From contig OX381710.1 of assembly GCA_947462335.1 (NCBI GenBank), forward strand, positions 59,838,842-59,902,841: a stretch of DNA of 64,000 nucleotides, read 5' to 3'. Within the stretch, counting starts at the first letter, position 1. Each line of letters opens with the position of its first letter. Below the pieces are notes generated by a model. It was not told the origin of the DNA and did no database searches. It saw only the letters and a program-made list of their open reading frames with translations. The DNA comes from Harmothoe impar (taxonomy: Eukaryota; Annelida; Polychaeta; Phyllodocida; Polynoidae). This document shows positions 1 through 12,175 of the stretch, piece after piece. The translations under genes and the position numbers were made by a program.

Positions 1-605
1 GTAGTCTTTCTGTACCTTATAGATCAACAAGTGCGACATGGGCGTCACCCATATATCCCTCTTTCAGAAAAGGGACTCAAAGAAATATGGATTTCAAACT
101 ATCCTTTGATATTCATCCACAACCTCTATATCCAATAGATATGTATTCATGACATTTCTTGCTGTAACCTGACGTCTTCGGATATATTGCCGCATGTTGC
201 CCACGACTCCTGCTAATTAGCTGTTGTTCAACTAAAGGTTATGTAGTTAGGTAACAGTGCACTGCTGGATACCACCCTACAGGTTTGTAGGATATACCTA
301 AGGAGTTGGTTACTAATCGCAGTGCTTGCAGTGATTCTCTATTTGCAGCCTTGTGTAACGTCATTAACTATTCAGTTTGTAACCGCCTGCGGGGAGTAGT
401 CCATATGTAAGGAGATGAGACGGCCTGCTAATGCAATTACATCAAACGTACTCCTCTCTAAATACAATTTGCTGCAAAGGGAGTCCAGATGGATTTGACT
501 GCGTTTGTCATACTAAATATTGTATTTAATTCTAGATAGAAATGGAAGCAATGTTGAGACTATTGAGGTACCGTAATATTGCATAATTAGGATAGAGATA
601 GCACG
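1..605. other. non-coding, no feature seen
   Basis: Unique-looking sequence of mixed composition with frequent stops in all frames. No splice-site-bounded open frame, tandem repeat or terminal inverted repeat was found. It lies downstream of the minus-strand gene and is probably intergenic. Confidence 0.4.
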
Positions 606-717
606 ATCCCAGTGGGCAAAAAATTCAGTCCAACGTTGAATCAACATTGAATCAACATTGAATCAACATTGACAACCATTTAACAACGTTGATTCAATGT
701 TCTGTGCCCACTGGGAT
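606..717. mobile_element. short palindromic MITE, 13 bp perfect TIR
   Basis: The ends are perfect 13 bp inverted repeats, ATCCCAGTGGGCA at 606-618 and TGCCCACTGGGAT at 705-717. The 112 bp element has no coding capacity. Its interior holds tandem copies of a short unit reading about GAATCAACATT, followed by an inverted counterpart (AACGTTGATTCAATGTT), so the whole element can fold back on itself. No clear target-site duplication is visible. MITEs with CCCAGTGGGC-like ends are common in marine invertebrates and fish; the superfamily is not assigned here. Confidence 0.75.
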
Positions 718-3700
718 AGAATGTAGCATGATAGTGGGCATAAGCAGAGGCAGTCCAAGTCCGTTTAAGACGCCGACAAACACATAGAAAATCAGATACA
801 TTTCCATATACTACTCACACTAGAAGGACCACATGCTCTCTATTGTTCTTGAGATATCCGGGTCAGGGTCGTCCTTTCAGGCATCCGAGATAGCCAACCA
901 TTGACCACGACCTGTGGGTATTCACCTCCCGCACCCTGTGTTTGCCGGCATGTGGTCCATGTACCAGTATTTAGGCTGCCAGTAGCCTGCTGGTACACAT
1001 GCACACACGGCCATGCAGTGTTGGCATGAGTAGCTCTGTTCTGCTCGTGTACAACTGGCATATACCTCCATTAGGATGGAGTACAAACGAGGCAGCCTTT
1101 AATGGACTATGTACTAAAACGTGACTGATGTGCAATTTAGCTGTGAAGTCTTGTACATTAAGTCAGTGGGTGCTACCACGCATATTGAGAGTGGCCGTCC
1201 GTGAGGACATTGTGTGTAGATTGCTGCTGACTGTTTATGTACAGGTAACATGGCAGGACCCAGGTCCAGTCAGTTAAAGTAATTCAAATGCAGATTTAGC
1301 ATGCATCTATAGGCGTGTGTAGCAGTACTGTACTATAGTGGGAAGTGGTACTGATACAGACGCATGTTTATCTTGAATTTATAGGATCAGATGTATCAGA
1401 TCACTCTGCACATTGCTCTGACAAAAGTCATCAAGAATGTGGGTAAGAACAATATATTGGTAATTACAATGTGTTGGTGCATTGGTATTAGAATTGTACC
1501 AACTGGACTTGTGAAAATCAAAGATTCATACAATTTGTCAGATGTGATTGAGGATGTCAGACTCTCTAAAAATATCTTTCCCTGAATCATCAGCAGTGCA
1601 CTAGGAGTTATACTTTAATGTTGCTCCCAGTATGGAACTGAATATTGAGATTCACTTCTAAATGGAACAATCTTCCAGTATCGTGAATGTCTGACAATAA
1701 TCAATTCACCCTACCTCTGCTGTACGTATGGAATTGGCGTTTTACAATTCACAGTAGGATGAGTATGAGGACGTCGGCAGTTAAGAGTCGGTAGGGGAGA
1801 GGAGGGAGGCTGTGTGAAGAAAGGCCCCACAATGACAATGTCCCACCAGCAGCAGACTGCAAATGACGCAGGCGGACAGGCAGCTATGGGGAAGGCGTCT
1901 ACAGGGAAAAAATAATGATTTTGTTAGGACTCTCTCGATCAATGAGGTGTTGATTGATTCCGCGAAAATAGTCCCGGCGTCATGCCATGCCGCCCCGACC
2001 TGTGGCGAAGAGGCGGAGAACACCTCGTAGAGAAATCAATGCGCCATGGCGATTTTCCCGCACTTTTGCTGTTGTCACGGCCTGACCCGTATCCCGCACC
2101 TCAAATGTCGTCTGCAAGTCCTCGCACGGGGGGCAAATATTGCACGAGACACCTCCGGACGCACGCGATCGGTAGGGAAAGGAAAGGAGATGGAAGAGGT
2201 GGATGTTAGGGAGTAGGAGAACGTGAAAGTCCCACAGCAGGAACTGTAATGTATAGCACTGCCACGGACCTTCTTTTGAATGCCGCCATCTTGGTTCCCT
2301 ATAGAAAAGCCAATCTCTGGCCAGTAGATATATTTCCCTTGCTATCGCTTTAAACATGCTCTTAATACATGTATCTGTGATAGCCTACCATTTCACAGGA
2401 CAGTGGGTCAGTCTCGCTTCTATGCATTCTGATTCATTTTCTATGTATCCCTCAGAAATATTAATGACTATATCAACAATAAATCACATTCTAATGGATT
2501 ACAGAACTGCAAGTAATGCAATGTGGTGATTCCGCTAGCGATGCATCATTTTAACTACATAACGAATGAGAACACATTTTACAAATACTCTTACTTTCTT
2601 CACAATAGATCAGTTGCAGTTACAAAAATGACTTCCTCCTGGTCCATAACCTTCAGTTTAGAACTGACTACAGACAAAAGAGTCTGTCTCTGAAGAAACC
2701 TGACCCCACCTGTATTACTAGGGAGTTACATAACCCAGAAGTAGTGCCCACTAAGGTCCGCGCTTCTGAGACCCGATTTTCACTGCCCCTGCGAGAGGTT
2801 AACTTGGCACCTCACTGATCCTCTCACTAAAATCCCTTTCCTGACTTTAATTACTGACCTACAAAATTGGTAGAGGCCTCTCCTTTTTCACAAAATAAAG
2901 GTGGTTAATATGAATTTATTCATCCTGGGAGAGAGGTAATAGGTTCAGATTGGCATTGATCAAAATTTAAGTTTGATTTTATTCATGTCAAAATTTAATG
3001 AAGAAATGGAAACTGTTTAAGACTGGTACCATGGGGCTACAGGTTGTTGTATTACTAATGATATATGTGAAATCCAGGTATGTCAGCACATGCCTAATGC
3101 TAGCTGGAGAAACTTAAGGATAAACTAGTAGGTCAAATGGCATTTGTAATTAGGTCAAAGGTCATCAGGCCCATAGAGAATTATAGGTCACAAGGTCCCA
3201 CTGTTCCCAACCTGCTGTTCTAGCCATAATCTGATCAGTTTATATCACAGTATTGATCTTCAGAACTTAATGATTGTTCCTATCTAGATTACACAGGAAC
3301 TAGATGAAGTAGGAAGATGGTCAAAACATTTCTGGAAAGCTGTCACAATGCTCTATTGGGCTTGACCAATTCCATAATATTTGACGCAATTTTTAAAATG
3401 TATGCAACTCCCTTAGATAGTATAGCACCTCACCTCACCTACAGGCTGTATATGAGAGTGTGGGTTTGCAGAGCATTTGAGCATACACAGCAGTCTCAGC
3501 AAAGAGAGAGAGCTGTGTCTGAGTGTGAAGGTAACCAATATGCATGGAGTCCAAAGCCAAAGTTACAGCATGGGTGCAGGCACTATAGGCTGACTACCAG
3601 CCCACTCTGTGCAGGTGTACGACCGGGGAGACGCCCACCATGAGGTTAGATAGTACAGCACCTCACCACAATTGGACGGGTCCCATCAAACTATTGGTTG

Positions 3701-5161
3701 TGTAGACATGTACAAAGACATGCGCTGTCGTCGATATCTTACTCCCCTATACTTCTATACATGGTGCTGGCAGCAGGGGGTTGCTGGGAAGGTGCAGGGG
3801 TGCTGGTGCAGGGGGAGGCAGTGGGGTCCTGGCTATTCGTGCCATGTAGAAATAATTGATGGAAAGTTATCGCTTGCAGGGGCTCCATCTCACTGGGGCG
3901 TGTTCTTCTGGCCTGCCTGTGCCGGGGCTTCTCCAGCTCCCATTACCATCTCTGCTGATCGCTGCCCACTGCCACGCATTAATTTGCTTGGATTTCGGTA
4001 TTGGTTTCCCCCAGTAAGTGATACCAGACCAGGACAATTAAGAAAACGCTGGACATGTTTCCACTTTGGCATCTGGTACCTGATGGACTTTCCAGCCGGG
4101 TCGCAACCGAATCTGACCACAAGTCAACTATTAAATGACAGTCCTTTTAATTCAAACATTGGTTAAGATTTCACATAAATCCTACTTATGCCTCATTGAA
4201 TAATGTTCAGAATTCCTGGTGTGGCTCAAATCTGTTTTTAAATACAGAGAACCTGGATTTTCTGGGCAGTGCCATGTAGAGAGGAAGGGATATAAATTGC
4301 ACTACACTGCGAACCATGGTATTGCTGCCTTCCTTTGCCTTTGCGTGTGCACGGTGCCATTATATGTCCCCACGGCTATCTAGGATCGACCAAATGGGCA
4401 AGGTGTCTGTAATATTGAAGTGTTTATATGGGTTCATGCAGTAGCTTCCGAGATGGTCGTGGCTTCTTTTGTTGAAATTTTATTCGAAGCCTCTTATGGA
4501 TAACTGAGCTTGCATACATAGTTCTAGAAGAATCAGACGAATGGACGTTTCAAGACTCCGTTTCTCAAAACTCTCGAGTCTTTATATGAGTACTCATTAT
4601 TCATGGCTTGGCTGTAAAATTTGTCAAATTCCATAAATCAATTTGTCTTATGTAATGATACATAATATTATGTTCAGACGTTAAATATATGTTCATCAAT
4701 ATTAGGCTGCAGAAGTAGATGTAAATAATTACAACCAGGATCCTTTGTCTTTAACCATCTATTATTAGGACCAGCTACCAACAGCAATAATCATAAAAAT
4801 AAGAACCAAGTTCAGATTAATAATAATAGTATTTTATTGCATTTCCTTCTCGCTAAACGGTTCCTAAGCTGTGGAAAACAGCATCGGATTATTAGCTGGT
4901 GTATATACAAATCTTTACAGACATCATGCTCTTATAATTCCATGACGTGAAAAATACCTGTTGAACATTTACAATACATAAATTAGCTCATGTCATAATT
5001 CCACAGCAGCATCTTGTCGAAAAGACAATCTGCTTATGATACATACCCATCAACATCTATTAGTTCGATCCTCTGGACCGCATTACAAAAGGATTACAAC
5101 ATAGGTCTTCGGTACACACCAAAACTAGTTGTCAGAACCTGTTTCATTGATATCGTAAAGT
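718..5161. other. non-coding, no gene seen
   Basis: The longest open frames (for example minus 1980-2357 and plus 3672-4166) lack flanking splice sites, plausible composition or recognisable motifs. A moderately GC-rich patch at about 1960-2300 carries a YY1-like word (listed separately). The remainder is probably the 3' intergenic flank of the minus-strand gene. Confidence 0.4.
2282..2294. promoter_or_regulatory. YY1-like motif
   Basis: GCCGCCATCTTGG matches the classical YY1 core (AAGATGGCGGC on the minus strand). It lies at the edge of a GC-richer patch. This is one of several related words in the window. Binding is inferred from the motif only. Confidence 0.35.
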
Positions 5162-5183
5162 TATATATATATATATATATATA
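5162..5183. repeat. (TA)n microsatellite
   Basis: About eleven uninterrupted TA dinucleotides, followed at 5640-5660 by further looser TA/TG-rich sequence. It explains the short Tyr-Ile runs in the overlapping frames. Confidence 0.9.
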
Positions 5184-7065
5184 CGATTCGGTACAAAACT
5201 GCTTATGACTACCATACTTACACTTTACCATATGTATGTCCAGCTTTGTATAATGAAGGAGTGTTCTGCTTGTTGAAAGTGTCATTAGGCTACAGTTCTG
5301 TAATTTCTCACCCTGTGAAACCCTCCATTTTGTCCCCTTCCTGGTTCCTAAAGAACAATGCATAATCATTGTAGTGAGATGCTAGTCTCTAGCGCCTGCT
5401 CATGCACGTTAAGCATTAGCCTTCAGGAACAACAAGAACACTACGTGTATTTCCTGCTCTGCCGCTGCTATTGCCTCCATAGTGCTGCAGTCGACCTGGT
5501 TCACTCCTGTTATATATTGCAAATACTGCTTCTTGTGATCTCAGTGAAGCAGGTGCAGAAGTGCCACTTCCACACTGCCTTCAATGACTGCAGTCAGTGC
5601 AATGAGCAGCTCCCACGACCTTGAGTTGCTCATTGTATAACTATATAATTATATATGTATATGTATGTACACGTGCAGAGTCTGCCATTAATACAAGCTA
5701 TATATACAATACAGACCCTTACTATACCATCCCTCAACGTAAACCTGTGTACATTGTATCTCACTCCTCCACTGATCTGTAGAAGAAATCACCCTCAATA
5801 TACCTCTGATGCATGGTCAACGATTACATGTATGGAGACATTCATTCATGTGAGTCAAAACCCAACTAGTCAGCATTTTGTTTAGCAAAATTCATATTTA
5901 CATGTCAACGGTGGGGAGAGTGAAACAAGCTATCCATAGTCCTTAAGTGTTACAATATCCAGTTGAAGTACTCCTCTACATCTGAAGACAAGCAAATCGT
6001 GTGTCCCGATAAGATGTATAACTGCCTAAAATACATTTCTATTTGATAACCATTGCTTTTGTTATACCAATATTAATGTGATGTTTAAGCCTTGTGGCAG
6101 GAGGCTACCCCTCATTCGGTTATCAGTATATCTTCATCTCGAGAGCTCACAGACTGCCAACAAACAAAGCAGCCTAACAGATTCAAAGTGATACGGCCAT
6201 TCTTCTCTATCGTGTGTAATTGGGCTTATATCTGCCTTCCACAAACCTATGTTAATACCAATGTTTTTTTTATCAATATATAAATGAGGATTCTATCTAT
6301 TTACATTTACATGTGATATTTTTTGTGATACAATGCCTTTCAATGAAAATGATAGAGTGCTTTTATTACGCGGGTCAATGCTTCTGATACTCACAATAAA
6401 TATTTTGATAAAACATTCTGACAATAGTATAAAATCAATTCATGATACCTGGCACGAAACCAATACATGGACACGTAATATACATGTCATATATTGGTAA
6501 AAGCACACTGATATTCTTTGGCTCCCTGTACGACCAATCTCTCAGTCACTAGTGCCTAACCTAGTTGGTCATTTATTTGGCTCCCTATATGACCTAGGTT
6601 AGTTAATATTGTCAGGTGTGTACTGACCAACTCACCCTAGTCTTTCTATTTTAGGCTAAGTCCTTTTGAGTAAGGCATTAGTAGTTATTATTCAGATGTT
6701 GTTTTGCCTTAGTCATTCCTGAATAGCACTTGGTCATGCCTGACCAATGACCCTATGACCAACCTGGGATAGCCACTAGAGACTAAGGGCTGGGGCTGTA
6801 GATTGTCTGGGCAGTTTCACCTTGAATATGTGAATATAGTAATTTAGTATTCATTGACAACCGAATTCCCATTATAGTTACATCAAAAACGTACCTTATC
6901 TATTAGTGATATCATGAGATGTTTAAGAGATGCGCATTAACGCTGATTATGGTTTTCTAATATTCTAAACCATATCTTAGGTGTTGATGATGTAGTAAAG
7001 GCATTTACATTTTAATTCAACGTGTTCTTGTAGCAGGTGATAAGAGCAAGTTATTAACCATAGCT
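5184..7065. other. non-coding 3' flank
   Basis: No open frame with coding character. Around 6530-6790 the words GACCAA, CCTAGGTTAG and GGCTCCCTRTAYGACC recur in both orientations, which suggests a degraded repeat. No clear ends were found. Confidence 0.35.
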
Positions 7066-7215
7066 TTTATTAGGAAGGGGGTTCGTCATCAGCGTTCACA
7101 GATATGCTGTAATTTCAAATGAGCATCAGCAAAGATCATGTAGAATATTAATGCATGATTTGCAGACTCAAATCAAAAGAACTAATTAATATTTCTTCAT
7201 TAATAGAGATGTCAA
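7041..7215. promoter_or_regulatory. possible conserved non-coding element
   Basis: A non-repetitive AT-rich stretch with several homeodomain/POU-like words (TTAATGCATGATTTGC, AACTAATTAATATTT) within 200 bp. It lies just beyond the likely 3' end of the minus-strand gene. The call rests on motif density and lack of repeats only; there is no conservation evidence in hand. Confidence 0.2.
7066..7071 (-). terminator. candidate poly(A) signal of the minus-strand gene
   Basis: TTTATT on the plus strand reads AATAAA on the minus strand, 828 bp downstream of the stop codon at 7899-7901. It is the first canonical hexamer I noticed in that direction. Other copies occur further downstream (for example near 6567 and 6362), so the true 3' end could be elsewhere. 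Confidence 0.3.
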
Positions 7216-7898
7216 GATATTTCATTTCAAATCATTTTTCTCTCATACACCACAGGGTACGTTTAATGAAGGGTATCTATTTCAATGAACGCAGGACTTA
7301 ATTGCTGATTATGGACATTGTGTCATGTTTAAATAATATTCAATATTGTACACACATACTAGCAGTTGTGCAAAACAATGGCTGTACAGGATGCTTCTCT
7401 AGTGACAAACAGTTGTGAAACAGTATGGTACCCACTGATGCCTACTCGTCAGGGGAGAGTATTCTTCTGTTCCTGGAGTAAACTAGATACTACTGAGAAT
7501 AGCCGCCTGTGGCTGAGTGCAGCTATAACATAGCCATATAGATGACCAGGTAAGAGAGTAGGAGTTATACGTCTTACAATTAGTATATGGCTGATGCACA
7601 ACTCAGTGTGTTAGTGTCTGTACTGGGTCAGCTTGGTGATTAATATGAATGCTGTGTGTTTGGGGTTAAATAATGCAGGTGGGTTGAACCATCAGGGGTC
7701 ATCATACATCACAATATTTGACTGCAGTCTGGGAGTTGACACTTGTACACATGATACGTCTAGTAATGTCTTGATATCCAGGTATCACTAGGGCACACAG
7801 AGTGAGGAGAGTACAGCAGGTGACCGGGCAGGTCCCCTTCACACACCGGTGCTGAAGGACCTGGTCGTGGCTGGTGCCTGGTCACCCCTGGGTCTGTC

Positions 7899-8761
7899 CT
7901 ATACCACCACATCCTTGGAGATCTCCTGACTGCTGCTGGTGTGGTTTTCCTGCAGTTTTAAGGCATAGCCACTCTGTAGAGAAGTGTCACTAGTAGGGTT
8001 ACCGTCCCTATCCACCACCCCCGAGCCCTGGGAGCCCTGGGAGGCTGAACTGAGGGGTTGGTGGGGCAGGGAGGAGGCCCTGTGTGGGGGGTGGGGGAGG
8101 GTGTGGTTGGCCAGGTGGTGGTGGTGGAGGGGACCACCAACACCACCGCCGCCACCGGAAACAGGCCCACCGTGGGTAGTGTCAGAACTTTGGTGGATCA
8201 ACCGCGCATGCGCTGCTCCGGCAGCGTTGCCGTTATTGCGGGGGTCACACGGGTACACCTGGTGGGGGTTTCCGGTGGCGCGCGGGTTGAGGGTGTGGTA
8301 CCCCCGCTCCCCGCCACTGGAGTAGCCTCCGCTCAGGTAGGGGTCCCTCTGCTGGAGGGGGTCACCCCCACGCGCCGGAAGGTACCCGTATGTCCGGTGA
8401 GGGCCGCCATGATGGTCGCTGCTATTACCGCTTCCGCCCACTATCCGCGCAGGCACGGCGCGAACGAGACTTCCTGTTTTCCCTGGAGGGTCGATAAGTG
8501 CATGGGGCGCGATGGTGACGCGCTTGGTGGGCGTGGTGGTGGTGTGCGCCGGCGGTACGGGTGAGCCGGAGCCGTGAGGGCCTGGCCCACCATGGTGGTT
8601 GTTAGCCCCGCCGCCGCCACCGCCGCCACCACATCCGAACGTGTGCATGGGTGGAGGAGGGGGATGGGGGAGGCTGGTGTGGCAGGTCGAACTAGGAGTG
8701 TGACCGCCGTTAAAACTCTCCGTAGCCCTCGTCGGCGGACGTGACGAAATCGCGCGGCCTA
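7899..8761 (-). CDS. terminal coding exon, low-complexity tail with PDZ-ligand-like C-terminus
   Basis: This is the last exon of a minus-strand gene. The acceptor is strong: a pyrimidine run (TTTCCTCTTTTCATTGCAG) ends at 8762 and the exon opens with TA, completing a codon begun in the upstream exon. It then encodes 286 residues to a TAG at 7899-7901. The first part is Ser/Thr/Pro/His-rich, followed by an uninterrupted Gly run (about residues 40-50 of the exon), then segments rich in Gly, His, Asn and Pro, and a polar C-terminus ending SSQEISKDVVV. Val at positions 0 and -2 fits a class II PDZ ligand. No globular domain or membrane span is visible, so this is probably a disordered intracellular region. 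Codons are much more GC-rich at third positions than the flanks. The family is inferred from the upstream exon; a protocadherin-like adhesion receptor is plausible but unproven. Confidence 0.82.
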
Positions 8762-9088
8762 CTGCAATGAAAAGAGGAAACAGTTCAAAATTTGAAGAAG
8801 TATATGAAGACACATTTTATAAACGTATATAATGGGAAGCCAAATCATATACATGTACTAGATAATAGACAGACTCAACGTCAATATACATCACATCCTA
8901 CCCCCCCCCCCCAATCACAGAGAAATTGCCAATACCCTTCCCACACATTTCCTAAATCGTACTTGTCCTTTATAAGAAAGAGTGGGGACAGAGTTGCTTG
9001 GGCCCCCAATCAGAAATAAATGGGGCTCGAAACTACACAATAAATGCCATCATACTTAAAATCCAATATCCAAAGCTGGTTGGGTTTG

Positions 9089-9107
9089 CCCCCCCCCCCC
9101 CCCCCCC
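9089..9107. repeat. poly-C run
   Basis: Nineteen consecutive C residues. A shorter run of twelve lies at 8901-8912. Such long G/C homopolymers recur across the window, usually inside transposons. These two have no recognisable host element. Confidence 0.9.
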
Positions 9108-10603
9108 AATGAGGATTTGCCTCCTACGCCTCTGACTCGTGATGCGTTTTATTGAATACAATTAGTTGTGATTTACAGAAGCTGACTGGATGGTGATTAA
9201 ATAGGCTGCGGCATAATATTAAATCTATTGTAGTACCGATATTGTACTCCAAAACACCACATATATCCCATTTAATTCAGAGCCGACAAAGGGTTTATGA
9301 CATCATGCAGCAATATTAGATTCGGTCTATGGGAACAAGAGAATGTATGGCGTCACGTTGTCGTACATAGAGGAACATGTATAGTAGACCGTACAGGGCT
9401 CTTAGTGACCGGCGCTGATAACAGTCATCGTCATAGCACTGTGTGTTAAAACGTCACACCTGACACGACCCCTGACAGGTGTACACCCACGTCCCTGTTA
9501 CCTGTCTACGCAGCCTCCTGCAGTAACCAATCACCCCAACCTGAACCACACACATAAACAGTAACTCTCCTTATCACATGTAACTGTACACACGTCTGTG
9601 GGCTAATAGCCCCGGCCATGCCCCAGTGTGCCGCTACCGTTACCCCCTACTAAGTATTGCCCGTCACCCCCTGCCCCAACACCCCCAGACACACAGGGAG
9701 ACCCCACCTGTAATTACGGAGAGACGTGACACGAGACCAGGTGACAACATGTTGACGCTGACCTGCACAACCTGCTGACATCTAGGAGGGCATCAGTAGG
9801 AGATGACCCTGACTGCAAGGGTCCTCTCCACCACCCTCAAGCCTCTATCTACATTCCCAACAATGGTGACACGTTGCATACACAGCTTAAAGGCAATTGC
9901 TACTTTAACTATAGACGTTCCCTATTTTGCATTCCATTTTCATTTATGGTTACTACCATCCTTAAATAGAGGAAAATATGGATCAATGACGTTTAATGCA
10001 GTGGAAGATCTCGACGGAATTTGGGGGGGGGGGATTGATCACTAAAAATACCTGTCAGATATATAGCAATAATAGGTGAACATTCTCGCTGCTCACCTAA
10101 CCCCAACCCCCATTCCCAGCTATATTTGTCAGCTAAATGGGACCATACACTGTGTAGCTGTGTATACGTAGTGAGAGATGCCCCTCTGTCCGCCATACCT
10201 TAGGGGCACATCAGCAGGGTGGATATATTTACCTTTACACCTGTTATTATCCTGGGTGCGTTCTGTAATGAATGAACTAACAAGTGTCCGACGACAACGC
10301 CGGGTCGTTAAAGGCCCGGCGCCCAACGCCCCCTGCTGTTTAACCAGAGAGATGCACCTGGGGTAACAGGGTGGTGGGACATAGAACGGGCACCGATTGT
10401 CAAAAGTTCAACATGCCAATCTCAGTGTCACAAAAGATTCAGATACACGTGCAGAGAAAGGATGTGTAGGTTTAAATCAGTTTGATTTTATTACTTATTG
10501 ATATATTTCTGAGGGAATCATAATGCAACAGCAATACAACGGAGAGCAGGCGTTAATTGACCGTGGCTCACGACATTCTTTTCGTCTGACAGAATAATGT
10601 TTC

Positions 10604-10657
10604 AGTATAATATTATATTATGCAGCACTGTGATACGTGCTGCTATAATATTCTACT
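10604..10657. repeat. imperfect hairpin
   Basis: Arms AGTATAATATTATATTATGC (with the following AGCAC, ending at 10628) and GTGCTGCTATAATATTCTACT pair with a small bulge around an 8-base loop. It may be the remnant of a MITE or simply an intronic hairpin. No target-site duplication was recognised. Confidence 0.5.
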
Positions 10658-10689
10658 GTATATACTAGCAGCAGTCTTGCTGATGTCTT

Positions 10690-10830
10690 CCTAAAAGGCT
10701 CCTTTCATGCTCCCAGAAATCAATCTCGGACAGAGGCAATACATATGGGTATTTATGAGAGCTTTAATATGCATTTTGCGAAACCATTTGAGACAGGCCG
10801 AAAATCTCTTCATTGGCAGGAGTAAAGTAG
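10690..10830. promoter_or_regulatory. possible conserved non-coding element in intron
   Basis: A non-repetitive block with GCTTTAATATGCATTTTGCG (octamer/homeodomain-like) and ATTTATGAG words, set between repeats. This is a motif-based guess with no conservation data. Confidence 0.2.
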
Positions 10831-11854
10831 GTAGGATTTAAGGCCTCGGGTCTGGTGGGAGTGTCGGTAGGGTAGGGTATAGGCGGAAGGCGGTAGGAGT
10901 GGGGCGTATCTCAAGGGCCCATATAGCCCAGACCTATCCATCACTCCTTGGCAAGGCAATGGTCATCTAATGGGCTGGGAACACCTGGGAGGGTGGGGCA
11001 TGCAGGTGAGGGGAAGAGATAACAGAGGACCTCTGACCAAAGCCCACTGAGTGACCAGTGTCCGGCTACTGCCCCCTCCCCCTGCACGTCCGGACCCCCT
11101 CCCCTTTCTACCACAGTAGTCATATGCTTTATCTCTTGGCATGCTTGCAGACTAACCAACCCCGAAGCAAGACTCACTCCCCACAGCCAGCGACCCCAGG
11201 CCCTCCTCCTTCCCTATCTCGGCTGGACATACGTTAAGGTAGTGTTGTGGTAGGTGGGGTAAGGCAGTCTGTGGTGGGGTAAGGCGTATATTGTGAGGGC
11301 CTTGTTTCTCCACAGAGGGCCCCACCCTCCAGGTTCACTCCGGGTTAAGATGAAAGAGGACCCTATCCGCTGGCGCTGTCCAATGACTGCATGCAATGCC
11401 CCCATTGAGCAGCTCACTGCAAGGCCTACAGCCAATGGTCACTTTGACAAACTAATGCCCGAGCAACTCACCCAATTGGCCTCAGACCCAGTCTAATTTG
11501 TAATCTATCAACAAAGGGTCGCCCCACTCTCTTAAATGAGTTACCCAAGTAAGCGGCCGAGTTGCTCTTTCTTTTTTTACTTGCTCTTTTTGAGTCTTTC
11601 CGGCTGTGGTTTATGGTACTGGGCCTGGGTTAAGATAGAAGAGTCAGATAACCAGAACAAGGTCTGATACCATTTCCCATCCACTGGCAGAGAGGATGAT
11701 ATGGGTTCCCTTATCTTGATAAGATCTAGTCATTAGATGGGCAAGATGAAGTGAAATAAATGAGAATGTATCCCGCTAAGGGAACCCCCATAGAGATCCA
11801 ATCAGCCCAATGCTTTGTTATGAGGCCCTGCCCAGACATATAATTCAAGGACAT

Positions 11855-12175
11855 CCCAGCCAGGATTGCTTTATGGGCTTGCGTGGCTCCCGGGTGGGCT
11901 GCCATATGGGACCCACAATAGTCCTGTCATGGGCTGCCAAGCGGACCCCATATGGGCTTGTGCAGATGTGAAGTGCCCATATCCATACCCAGATTCAACT
12001 CACTTTGATATAACAAAATACAATGTTCACTTTAGATATGCATGTCTGAGAATGAAAAAAAGCGTTGGTATGTCAAGCCTAGGCTGGACAACCTGCCCTG
12101 GCCACTCCACTTAGGTCAGACATAGCCAGTCTATACGTCAAGCCCATCTGGGCTCCTACTAGTAGGGAGGACAAC
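11855..12175. mobile_element. relic related to the CCCAGCCAGCAT transposon
   Basis: Starts with CCCAGCCAGGAT, close to the end CCCAGCCAGCAT of the intact element at 27609-28828, and continues with the same style of TGGGCT/GGGCCC-type words (ATGGGCTT, GGTGGGCTGCC, CATATGGGACCC, AGCCCATCTGGGCTCC). No matching right terminus was found, so the end is approximate. Confidence 0.4.

Noticed and set aside
1980..2357. 125-codon minus-strand frame in a GC-richer patch
   Set aside because: Composition and motifs are not protein-like, it overlaps a plus-strand frame, and no splice borders fit.
7958..8632. Several open frames overlapping the terminal exon, including a 168-codon plus-strand frame
   Set aside because: They are shadows of the real minus-strand exon in a GC-rich repetitive sequence; the minus frame has the acceptor, the phase match and the better composition.
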